Shown here one piece after another: positions 19,476 through 26,862 of a stretch of DNA of 64,000 nucleotides. Origin of the DNA: CALKZN01 sp050633785 (GTDB taxonomy: Bacteria; Pseudomonadota; Gammaproteobacteria; Arenicellales; Arenicellaceae). Every line of letters begins with the position of its first letter. Position 1 is the first letter of the stretch. Location: positions 1 through 64,000 of the forward strand of contig JBOEHE010000070.1 of assembly GCA_050633785.1 (NCBI GenBank), given 5' to 3'. Below the pieces are notes generated by a model. That model was not told the DNA's origin, ran no database searches, and saw only the letters and a list, made by a program, of their open reading frames with translations. Made by a program: the position numbers and the translations under genes.

Positions 19476-19690
19476 AAAACCCATTGTCGTAGAGAGTGGC
19501 AAGAATCGGGAGTTGTCGGCGAGGATGTCTGAGCGCGCAGCGCGAGTTCCGCAGCCACCCGATTGTTGACGCGAACGCAGTGAACCCGAAGGGCAATGGG
19601 TCAGGCGGCCCTTTCTTTGTTTCTGTCCAAGTGCCCTCGGGGTATTCTTTGGGCCAACAAAGAAATGAAAGCCCGCCTGGCAAGGCAATG
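19476..19690 (-). repeat. Dispersed repeat, right copy
   Basis: The reverse complement of this segment reads like the left copy at 18018-18228, including the shared 41-bp core at 19516-19556. It also contains GGGCACTTGGACAGAAACAAAG and GCCCTTCGGGTTCACTGC type blocks. Together the copies form a large inverted repeat around the Shedu gene. Open frames across it are artefacts of its composition. Confidence 0.8.
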
Positions 19691-19801
19691 GTTGGTCAGA
19701 GCAAAGATTTAAACCTATCCACAAAAAGACTAGCGCAGGTTAATAAACAGAATAATCAACCAGCTGGCTCTGCACCAGCACTACTTCTAAACTCAAACAA
19801 C

Positions 19802-19848
19802 CCTGAAAATTGCTCCTGCATTTTCAGGATACTGCCCATCCCTGGGCA
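19802..19848. repeat. Double-hairpin repeat, copy A
   Basis: Two short palindromes: CCTGAAAAT / ATTTTCAGG around the 9-nt loop TGCTCCTGC, then TGCCCA / TGGGCA. It abuts the U-tract of the rpsI terminator. The same arrangement, with an identical loop, occurs at 21262-21310. Confidence 0.8.
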
Positions 19849-19876
19849 TAAAAAAGCCGGCTGAATGAGCCGGCTT
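19849..19876 (-). terminator. Terminator of rplM-rpsI
   Basis: On the minus strand AAGCCGGCT-CATTC-AGCCGGCTT is followed by a U-run. It lies about 22 bp after the rpsI stop and ends the ribosomal protein transcript. Confidence 0.93.
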
Positions 19877-19898
19877 CTTAAATCTTGTAAAACGTTGA

Positions 19899-20297
19899 TT
19901 AACGTTTTGAGAACTGAGGCTTGCGACGTGCGCCTTTAAGACCCACTTTCTTACGCTCAACTTCACGAGCATCACGGGTCACAAAGCCTGCTCTGCGCAA
20001 ATCAGGGCGCAGTTCTTCGTTGAATTGCATCAATGCACGTGTGATTCCATGACGAATCGCACCTGCTTGACCACTGCCACCGCCGCCTTGGACGTTGACA
20101 TTGATATCAAATGTCTCTTCAAGATCCAACAGGATTAATGGTTGACGAACAACCATACGAGCTGTCTCACGGCCAAAATAAGTATCCAGAGGACGCTTAT
20201 TCACTGTGATGTTGCCACTGCCTTTTTTGATACGAACGCGAGCTGTAGAAGACTTACGGCGTCCAGTTCCCAAATATTCTTGTTCTGTAGCTGCCAT
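19899..20297 (-). CDS. rpsI: 30S ribosomal protein S9
   Basis: A 132-residue protein with the S9 opening YLGTGRRKSSTARVRI, the central GGGGSGQAGAIRHGI, and the basic tail RKPQFSKR that reaches the ribosomal P site. Its start lies two bases after the rplM stop, so the two genes form the usual rplM-rpsI operon. Confidence 0.99.
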   Translation of the reverse strand: MAATEQEYLGTGRRKSSTARVRIKKGSGNITVNKRPLDTYFGRETARMVVRQPLILLDLEETFDINVNVQGGGGSGQAGAIRHGITRALMQFNEELRPDLRRAGFVTRDAREVERKKVGLKGARRKPQFSKR

Positions 20298-20299
20298 GA

Positions 20300-20728
20300 T
20301 TAAATCTCCAGAGGTTTAGGCTCTTGCGCCTGATGCTTGTGTTCACCACCAGCATATACATGTAATTTTGCGAACATTGCTCGACCCAACGGGTTATGTG
20401 GCAACATACCTTTGACTGCTTTTTCTATAATCAGCTCAGGCTTTGTTTCGCGCAGTTTACGCACATTGGTTTGCTTGATACCGCCAGGAAATCCAGTGTG
20501 ACTGTAATAGGTCTTGGATTCCTCTTTATCACCAGTCACTGCGATTTTTTCAGCGTTGATAATAACGATATGATCACCAGTGTCTACATGCGGTGTAAAC
20601 TCAGGCTTATGCTTGCCGCGAAGTCGTCTTGCAACTTCAGTCGACAAACGACCAAGAACTTTATCAGTGGCGTCAATCACGAACCATTCGCGCTTAACTT
20701 CATGTGGTTTTGCAGAAAATGTTTTCAT
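20300..20728 (-). CDS. rplM: 50S ribosomal protein L13
   Basis: A 142-residue protein with the L13 patterns WFVIDATDKVLGRLSTEVA, GDHIVIINAEKI, and GMLPHNPLGRAM. It is the first gene of the rplM-rpsI operon. In E. coli the operon is controlled by a leader; a hairpin is seen upstream here. Confidence 0.99.
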   Translation of the reverse strand: MKTFSAKPHEVKREWFVIDATDKVLGRLSTEVARRLRGKHKPEFTPHVDTGDHIVIINAEKIAVTGDKEESKTYYSHTGFPGGIKQTNVRKLRETKPELIIEKAVKGMLPHNPLGRAMFAKLHVYAGGEHKHQAQEPKPLEI

Positions 20729-20802
20729 CTTTTCAGTACGTTTATGTTCAGTACGTTGAATAACCGCTCAGAAACTGATTTGTTACCAGCAATTATCAAT
20801 AT

Positions 20803-20818
20803 GTTGGGTCTTCCCAAC
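20803..20818 (-). promoter_or_regulatory. Hairpin in the rplM leader
   Basis: GTTGGG / CCCAAC with a 4-nt loop lies 75-90 nt upstream of rplM. It may belong to an L13-type autoregulatory leader; only this one perfect stem is visible, so the assignment is weak. Confidence 0.4.
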
Positions 20819-20819
20819 G

Positions 20820-21311
20820 TTTGGTCGGCGGATGATACTGAAGCTTGGCACTGCTGGCAAGTGCTTTTGCAATCAAAACCATAAAAACTTGGTACATTGC
20901 TCCGAGTTTGGCTCAAATGTTGATGAAGTGCTTTTGCACAGTCATTAGCGTTGCTGAACAGGATTTATTAACAGCCATTCACCAAACATATTTCCATACT
21001 CAAGAACAAAATGACTGCACCCGGCATCAATGATACAGAAAGTACATATATGACCCAAACTATTCCAGAGCTGACACGTGGTTTCTAGCTGCCAAATTTT
21101 GAATTAAACGATGTATACCAAGATATAAACACTCGGCTGTGGTGCTAATATCCTTTGTTATCAACCAATACTGAAAACTGCTCCTGCGTTTTTTTATTCT
21201 CAGTGATTCTGCCGAGGGTTAAATAATTTTCTTTGATGCTTATATCCTGTGTTATCAACCAATACTGAAAACTGCTCCTGCGTTTTCAGTATACCGCCCA
21301 TCCTTGGGCAT
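20820..21311. repeat. Gene-poor region with double-hairpin repeat copies B and C
   Basis: Copy C (21240-21310) has ATACTGAAAAC / GTTTTCAGTAT around TGCTCCTGC, then GCCCA / TGGGC, and abuts the U-tract of the candidate small RNA terminator. Copy B (21146-21213) shares about 44 bp with C (TATCCT-x-TGTTATCAACCAA and on) but its right half is degraded. Between 21011 and 21148 a frame reads like protein (MTAPGINDTESTYMTQ start) but is broken by TAG at 21086. It could be a gene remnant; I do not recognise it. Confidence 0.6.
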
Positions 21312-21443
21312 AAAAAAAGCGCGATAGAATAAACTATCGCGCCTAAACCACCAAAGGAGGATGGAGGAGTCATGAAAAAATGATATTGCTTTGCAAATAA
21401 AACCTAGAAATTTTGAAGCAAAACAACATTAGCAATTCACTAT
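21312..21443 (-). ncRNA. Candidate small RNA (about 130 nt) with CCUCC motifs
   Basis: On the minus strand a promoter (21450-21478) is followed by about 100 nt without a plausible gene. An intrinsic terminator comes next: GCGCGATAG / CTATCGCGC (21319-21342) and seven U. No minus-strand gene lies between promoter and terminator, so the terminator needs another explanation. Just before the terminator stem the RNA would read UGACUCCUCC and CCUCCUUUGG, both complementary to Shine-Dalgarno sequences. That suggests an antisense regulator of translation. A short frame (MTPPSSFGGLG start) exists but has no ribosome-binding site. Confidence 0.55.
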
Positions 21444-21449
21444 ATAATG

Positions 21450-21478
21450 ATTATCTAATATAGAAATTTGAGAGTCAA
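21450..21478 (-). promoter_or_regulatory. Sigma-70-type promoter for the candidate small RNA
   Basis: -35 TTGACT, 17-bp spacer, -10 GATAAT on the minus strand. Transcription would start near 21443 and run into the terminator at 21319-21342. Confidence 0.6.
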
Positions 21479-21660
21479 CAAACTTTTCATCAAAAAAGCA
21501 AAATAAGTGCCAATATTTTACTGCCCCTCTAAACTTAAATATTTTGGCCTTATACTAATAAAAAAATCATAATTTTATTGAATCAATTTATTGTAAAATA
21601 AATCCACATTGACCAGCGATCTACCCGCACTGAAAACATCAGGAAACAGAGCAACAACAA

Positions 21661-22305
21661 ATGACTACAGAACCACGTTTATCCAGTAGTGACCGGCTCA
21701 TCAATGAGTTTGATAAGGCACTGCGCTCGATGTTTGTTAAGCCACAGGCCGAGAGAATTTCTCCTGCTGATGCCATTGAAGAAAATGAGCTTGACGTTCA
21801 GCAAACGAAGCTCAGCATTGAATTGATGCGCGTAAACCACACCGGAGAAGTCTGTGCCCAGGCTCTTTATCAAGGTCAGGCCATCACGGCACGCTCTTCC
21901 CAGGTTAAAGAAAAAATGAAAGTGGCCGCTCTGGAAGAAGTTGATCATTTAAACTGGTGTGAAACCCGCTTGCAGGAATTGGGGGGACGCACCAGCCTGT
22001 TAAATCCATTCTGGTATTTAGGCTCCTTGACCATGGGAGTTACCGCTGGCTGGCTTGGAGACAAATGGAGCCTGGGATTTCTACAGGAAACGGAACAACA
22101 GGTTGAGCAACATCTGGCAGAGCATTTAGACGATTTACCAGACAATGACAAGAAAAGCCGTGCGATTGTTGCACAAATGAAAATAGATGAAGGCCAGCAT
22201 GCCGAAATGGCAGCGGCCAGCGGCGCAGCAGAATTACCAGCACTGGTAAAAAAAGCCATGGCGACCACGGCAAATGCCATGAAGTTTATCGCCGCAAAAG
22301 TGTAA
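21661..22305 (+). CDS. coq7: Demethoxyubiquinone hydroxylase Coq7
   Basis: Hydroxylates demethoxyubiquinone in ubiquinone synthesis, at the inner membrane. The di-iron ligands are visible: RVNHTGEVCAQALYQGQ, ALEEVDHLNWC, EQQVEQHL, and KIDEGQHAEMA. The length of 214 residues is normal for the proteobacterial form. It starts at an ATG without a strong ribosome-binding site. Its gene ends convergent with the heme A synthase gene. Confidence 0.97.
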   Translation: MTTEPRLSSSDRLINEFDKALRSMFVKPQAERISPADAIEENELDVQQTKLSIELMRVNHTGEVCAQALYQGQAITARSSQVKEKMKVAALEEVDHLNWCETRLQELGGRTSLLNPFWYLGSLTMGVTAGWLGDKWSLGFLQETEQQVEQHLAEHLDDLPDNDKKSRAIVAQMKIDEGQHAEMAAASGAAELPALVKKAMATTANAMKFIAAKV

Positions 22306-22338
22306 AGCGAAAAAGCAAACAACGCTCTCAGCTTCTGT

Positions 22339-22367
22339 AGCTGAAGTAGAAGTCTGCTACTTCAGCT
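22339..22367. terminator. Hairpin between convergent coq7 and ctaA
   Basis: AGCTGAAGTAG (22339-22349) pairs with CTACTTCAGCT (22357-22367) over a 7-nt loop. It lies 34 bp after coq7 and touches the stop of the opposite gene. No U-run follows, so it may stop or stabilise both transcripts rather than act as a standard terminator. Confidence 0.5.
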
Positions 22368-23407
22368 TAATCATTCCTGCACACTTTATGAGTCAGAAAA
22401 ATAAGGCTCGCTAACAGAGCCACCGCAGTTGACTGGTGTAATGCCCCCCAAAAAACAGGCACTTTCATCAATAGAGTAATGATGCCAAACGCCACCTGAC
22501 ACAACATGAGAAAGAGCACAAGAGTCAGCTCAAAGCGGATGTTGAGTTGGGAATTCTCTTTTGTCGACCGCCAACCTACAGCAAACAAATAAAGAACGGC
22601 TATGACTATGCAATACGCTATACAGCGATGAACAAACTGGATAGTCAAACTATTCTCAAAGAAATTACGCCATATTGGCTCCAGAGATAACAGACCATCT
22701 GGAAGCCAAGCACCGGCAATCAAAGGAAATGTATTGTATATGTGTCCAGCTTTGGTCCCTGCAACAAAAGCCCCCGTCATCATCATAAACAACACCAATA
22801 TCAGCACATAGCTTGATGTTTTGCGCAAATGGACCAAGCCACTGCGCCGTTGGTCTCCTCGCAGAAACTCCAGAGAATACCAGAACAACAGCACAAAAAT
22901 TGCCAAAGCAATACCAAAGTGCGCCGCCAGGCGATACTGACTGACATGGGGGTTATTTACTAAACCACTTTTCACCATATACCATCCCATCAACCCCTGT
23001 AAGCCCCCAAGAGCGAATGCTGTCAGCAATTTCCATTTCCATTTGCCAGGCAAATACCCTCTGAATAAAAAGAACAGGTATGGCAATAAAAAAAGAATTC
23101 CAATAAAACGACCTAGAACACGATGGCCATATTCCCAAAGAAATATACCCTTGTATTCCTGCAAACTCATACCCTTGTTCACTTTTTGGTATTCAGGAAA
23201 GGCTTTGTACTTTTCAAAGGATTCTAACCAGTCATGTTCATTTAATGGAGGAATGATGCCCATGATAGGCTCCCATTCAACCATTGACAGCCCCGACTGA
23301 GTCAGCCGGGTAATGCCGCCAATCATGATCATAAAATACACCACGAGAGTGCATATCAGCAGCCATATACCCACTGCTCGCCGCTGTGAAGATAAAATTC
23401 CTGACAT
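22367..23407 (-). CDS. ctaA: COX15/CtaA-family heme A synthase
   Basis: A 346-residue membrane protein with about eight helices. It oxidises heme O to heme A for aa3-type cytochrome oxidase. The COX15 signatures are present: IGGITRLTQSGLSMVEW, FLWEYGHRVLGRFIG (heme-binding His), GGLQGLMGWYMVKSGL, and RLAAHFG. No cytochrome oxidase gene or ctaB lies in this window, so the partner genes are elsewhere. It starts six bases after the fabB stop, so it may be read from the fabAB transcript. Confidence 0.93.
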   Translation of the reverse strand: MSGILSSQRRAVGIWLLICTLVVYFMIMIGGITRLTQSGLSMVEWEPIMGIIPPLNEHDWLESFEKYKAFPEYQKVNKGMSLQEYKGIFLWEYGHRVLGRFIGILFLLPYLFFLFRGYLPGKWKWKLLTAFALGGLQGLMGWYMVKSGLVNNPHVSQYRLAAHFGIALAIFVLLFWYSLEFLRGDQRRSGLVHLRKTSSYVLILVLFMMMTGAFVAGTKAGHIYNTFPLIAGAWLPDGLLSLEPIWRNFFENSLTIQFVHRCIAYCIVIAVLYLFAVGWRSTKENSQLNIRFELTLVLFLMLCQVAFGIITLLMKVPVFWGALHQSTAVALLASLIFLTHKVCRND

Positions 23408-23413
23408 AGGAAA

Positions 23414-24634
23414 CTACTTTTCGAAGCGACTGAAAACCAAGCTGGCGTTTGTGCCGCCAAATCCGAATGAATTCGACATAATAGCGTTGATTTCACCATC
23501 ATAACGTTCTGTGAGGATTGGCATGCCTTCAGCAGCTGGGTCAAGAGTTTCGATATTCGCTGATGCCGACAGGAAATTATTCTGCATCATCAGCAAGCTG
23601 TATATCGCTTCATTAGAACCTGCAGCACCCAAAGCATGGCCAGTCAAAGATTTCGTTGCACTGATCATTGGACTATTATCACCAAACACTTCTTTGATCG
23701 CCTCAATCTCCTTGAGGTCACCCACTGGCGTGCTGGTGCCGTGAGTATTGATATAATCAACTTTACCATCAAAACCTTCCAGAGCTTGCTGCATACAGCG
23801 AACAGCTCCTTCACCGGATGGAGCAACCATGTCATACCCATCAGAAGTGGCTCCAAAACCAACAACCTCAGCATAGATTTTTGCACCACGGGCTAAGGCA
23901 TGTTCCATTTCTTCAAGCACCAGCATACCGCCGCCGCCGGAAATCACGAAGCCATCACGATTTGCATCGTAAGTACGAGATGCCTTTTCTGGAGTGTCAT
24001 TATACTTGCTGGACATGGCTCCCATTGCGTCGAATAGGATTGAAGTAGTCCAATGTTCCTCTTCACCACCACCGGCAAATACAGTGTGGTGTCGACCCGC
24101 TCGAATGATATCAGCAGCATGGCCAATACAATGCGCACTGGTAGAACAAGCTGAACTTATTGAATAGCTGGTCCCTTGAATGCCAAACATAGTCGATAAA
24201 CAAGCCGAGGTAGTGCTGGCCATAGTTTTTGGAACAGCATAGGGACCAACTCGTTTTACACCACGTTCTTTGGCGACCTGAGCCGCAATAACATTATTTT
24301 CAGGTGACCCACCACCGGAACCAGTGATCAGTCCTACCTGTGGATTACGAATACTTTCAGGGTCCAGGCCAGAATCGTCCAGTGCCTGCTGCATAGCGAT
24401 ATAACTGAATGCTGCTGCATCTGCCATAAAGCGCTTTTTCTTGCGTTCGATAAATTCGTCTAAATCTATATGAATACGTCCAGCAATATGGCTGCGCATT
24501 CCCAGCTCAGCGTAATCATCGCAAAACTGAATACCTGATTTACCTTCTTTCAGACTGTTAGTAACTTCAGCAACATTATTACCTATGCTGGAGACAATTC
24601 CCATTCCGGTGACAACAACTCGTTTCATGCTCAT
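23414..24634 (-). CDS. fabB: Beta-ketoacyl-ACP synthase I
   Basis: Elongates fatty acids and is needed for unsaturated ones. The active-site Cys is in SISSACSTSAHCIG. The two catalytic His are in NTHGTSTPVGD and SLTGHALGAAGS. The length of 406 residues and the FabB-type KRFMADAAAFSYIAMQQA identify it as FabB rather than FabF. It follows fabA by nine bases; the fabA-fabB pair is the classical anaerobic unsaturated fatty acid operon. Confidence 0.98.
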   Translation of the reverse strand: MSMKRVVVTGMGIVSSIGNNVAEVTNSLKEGKSGIQFCDDYAELGMRSHIAGRIHIDLDEFIERKKKRFMADAAAFSYIAMQQALDDSGLDPESIRNPQVGLITGSGGGSPENNVIAAQVAKERGVKRVGPYAVPKTMASTTSACLSTMFGIQGTSYSISSACSTSAHCIGHAADIIRAGRHHTVFAGGGEEEHWTTSILFDAMGAMSSKYNDTPEKASRTYDANRDGFVISGGGGMLVLEEMEHALARGAKIYAEVVGFGATSDGYDMVAPSGEGAVRCMQQALEGFDGKVDYINTHGTSTPVGDLKEIEAIKEVFGDNSPMISATKSLTGHALGAAGSNEAIYSLLMMQNNFLSASANIETLDPAAEGMPILTERYDGEINAIMSNSFGFGGTNASLVFSRFEK

Positions 24635-24643
24635 ATACCTCTA

Positions 24644-25150
24644 TTATTCCGACTTAAACAAACCAACTCGCAAATCTTTCATCGAGTAGATTTCTTCTCC
24701 ATCGGCTAATACTTTAGCATCAGCAATTCCCATAAATAAGCGTCTGGAAATAACTCTCTTTAAATCAAGTTCATAACGAACGAGCTTTGCTGTTGGCTCA
24801 ACCTGACCTGTAAATTTTACTTCACCCACACCCAGAGCACGCCCCTTTCCTGGACCACCAATCCAACCTAGAAAAAAACCAATCAATTGCCAGACAGCAT
24901 CCAATCCCAGACAACCTGGCATAACCGGGTCGCCTTTAAAGTGGCATTGAAAAAACCATAAATCAGGGTTCACATCAAGTTCGGCTATGATCTTACCTTT
25001 ACCAAACTCACCACCATCATCATTAATTTCAATAATTCGATCAAACATCAACATTGGCGGCAATGGCAAACGTGCCTCGTCCTGCCAAGGCAGTTCCAGA
25101 TTGCCATGAGCAATCAATTCTTCATAAGAAAAGCTATTTTGTTTATTCAT
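24644..25150 (-). CDS. fabA: 3-hydroxydecanoyl-ACP dehydratase/isomerase
   Basis: Dehydrates 3-hydroxydecanoyl-ACP and isomerises the product to cis-3-decenoyl-ACP, the branch point to unsaturated fatty acids. The catalytic His is in FQCHFKGDPVMPGCLGLDA, with the partner Asp in the same motif. The length of 168 residues is standard. It is the first gene of fabA-fabB(-ctaA). Confidence 0.99.
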   Translation of the reverse strand: MNKQNSFSYEELIAHGNLELPWQDEARLPLPPMLMFDRIIEINDDGGEFGKGKIIAELDVNPDLWFFQCHFKGDPVMPGCLGLDAVWQLIGFFLGWIGGPGKGRALGVGEVKFTGQVEPTAKLVRYELDLKRVISRRLFMGIADAKVLADGEEIYSMKDLRVGLFKSE

Positions 25151-25551
25151 GAGTTTTTACTACTACGGTCTCTAGTGGATTATCTGCAATAGACATACAG
25201 TGGCGTAGCCTACCGTGATCGAGGGAAAAATCAAGCATTTCAAGTGTGCTGTGATGAAATATTCAAACTGAACCTCAGATAATGAAGAACAACATACAAA
25301 ATACGTGGTATGACAATTGGCTCTATCTTTTTGACTTATGCTTCCAGTGTTCACAAAACACCTCAAGTATGCCGCCAAGTATATTGAAATACCCTTTGTG
25401 ACACCGTATCCACCAATATCTAAATGCGTACTATAGTGAACACTTATTCACTCTTGGAACGGATATTGTCGATCCTGCATTCGAATCATTAACGAAAACG
25501 ACTGATAAACGATTATACTAACGCCATCTGTCCATCATTAATAGTTACATT
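25151..25551. other. fabA-cmoA divergent intergenic region
   Basis: About 400 bp without a credible gene. It holds the promoters of both divergent genes. A TTCCAA-N18-TATAGT arrangement on the minus strand near 25430-25460 could serve fabA with a long leader, and it overlaps the palindrome at 25435-25452. A short palindrome TTCAAACTGAA lies at 25261-25271. Confidence 0.5.
25435..25452. promoter_or_regulatory. Candidate fatty-acid regulator operator
   Basis: AGTGAACACTTATTCACT is a perfect palindrome AGTGAA-N6-TTCACT. It resembles, from memory, the DesT-type operators (AGTGAAC..GTTCACT-like) that control unsaturated fatty acid genes in pseudomonads. Its position upstream of fabA fits. The regulator gene is not in this window. 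Confidence 0.45.
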
Positions 25552-26289
25552 ATGTCGATACGAAAAACCGACCAAATTTATAAATCTCCATTGGAGAAAC
25601 TCACTGATTTCGAGTTCAACAACCAAGTGGTCAGTGTTTTTGAAGATATGATTAATCGTTCGGTACCTGGCTACGCGACTATCGTTCACAGCATGGCCAA
25701 CTTCGCTCGATTATTCGCAAAAGAATCATCTAATTGTTATGACTTAGGCTGTTCATTGGGGGCTTGCGCTCTATCGATGCGACAAGCTCTTGAACAACAA
25801 AAAGACGTCACCATTATTGGGGTCGATTGTTCAGCAGATATGATACAACGAGCAACAGAGTTCATAGCCCAGGATCAACACAACACGCCTGTGGTACTCA
25901 AAACAGCTGACATTCTCGAAACACCTCTGACCAATGCATCCTTAGTCAGCCTGAACTTCACCCTGCAATTTATTCCCCCAGAACATCGACAGACACTGAT
26001 AGAAACAGTCTACCAAGGAATGAATCCTGGTGGCTGTTTAGTCTTGTCGGAAAAAATAAAATTCCCAGACTCTGACGTACAAGAAATCATCACTGAATTA
26101 CACCATAGCTTCAAAGCCGACCAGGGCTATAGCGAATTGGAAATCAGTCAGAAACGGGATGCATTGGAGAATGTAATGCGACTGGACACACAGCAACAAC
26201 ATATGGAACGCCTGAAAAAAGCCGGCTTTCGAACAATGACACAGTGGTATCAGAACACAAGCTTCGTGTCTTTTTATGCCATTAAATAG
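25552..26289 (+). CDS. cmoA: Carboxy-S-adenosyl-L-methionine synthase
   Basis: Makes carboxy-SAM from SAM and prephenate, the donor that CmoB uses to modify wobble U34 of tRNAs. The opening DQIYKSPLEKLTDFEFN and the SAM motif CYDLGCSLGACALSM identify CmoA. The length of 245 residues is normal. Its partner cmoB lies 5.8 kb downstream on the same strand rather than adjacent. Confidence 0.97.
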   Translation: MSIRKTDQIYKSPLEKLTDFEFNNQVVSVFEDMINRSVPGYATIVHSMANFARLFAKESSNCYDLGCSLGACALSMRQALEQQKDVTIIGVDCSADMIQRATEFIAQDQHNTPVVLKTADILETPLTNASLVSLNFTLQFIPPEHRQTLIETVYQGMNPGGCLVLSEKIKFPDSDVQEIITELHHSFKADQGYSELEISQKRDALENVMRLDTQQQHMERLKKAGFRTMTQWYQNTSFVSFYAIK

Positions 26290-26368
26290 TCAATCATCTC
26301 TATTAAAACCTGTTGACACTGGCATGCGATAACTAAAGTCTGTCCAGCAAACATTGCCTACAAAGAGG

Positions 26369-26698
26369 TCATACTTCTTTGACGAGTAAGGGTAATTTAT
26401 CAGCTACCCCATCCCATTTCTGATGCTCTGGCAGTGGTGGTTTTTCATCGACTATCTCAGGCCAGTCTTTGGCCAACTCAGCATTGAGCTCTATGAAATG
26501 CAGCTGATCCTCAGGTACATTATCTTCATCAAAAATCGCACCAACAGGACACTCCATGACACATAAATCGCAATCGACACAGTCATCTGGATCAATCACT
26601 AAAAAGTTAGCGCCTTCTCGAAAAGCATCAGCAGGGCAAACCTCAACACATGTAGTGTGCTTGCAGTTAATACAATTCTCAGTAACTACGTAAGTCAT
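26369..26698 (-). CDS. fdxA: 7Fe ferredoxin FdxA
   Basis: A 109-residue electron carrier with two cluster motifs: CINCKHTTCVEVCP and CVDCDLCVMECP. The C-terminal extension (LNAELAKDWPEI) is typical of the Azotobacter/Pseudomonas FdxA type with one 3Fe-4S and one 4Fe-4S cluster. It is convergent with cmoA. About 165 bp of AT-rich DNA separates it from the SpoVR gene. Confidence 0.95.
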   Translation of the reverse strand: MTYVVTENCINCKHTTCVEVCPADAFREGANFLVIDPDDCVDCDLCVMECPVGAIFDEDNVPEDQLHFIELNAELAKDWPEIVDEKPPLPEHQKWDGVADKLPLLVKEV

Positions 26699-26862
26699 AA
26701 CCTACTCCAGGATCAAATTTTTGCAATTAAAAAATCCTAGCAAGGTTTTATTTACGAATGAAATGGTTTGTTTTTATACTCATATAATAAAATAAAATAT
26801 AAAAAACAATTCAATATAACATAAATTTATTAAAATTTAATACACCAGACTACTTAGAATCA

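Noticed and set aside
19431..19724. Frames of 73-122 codons across the right repeat
   Set aside because: They arise from the GC-rich inverted repeat and are present on both strands.
21011..21148. Protein-like frame broken by an internal TAG
   Set aside because: Too short, not recognised, and no homologous gene could be named; left as a possible remnant only.
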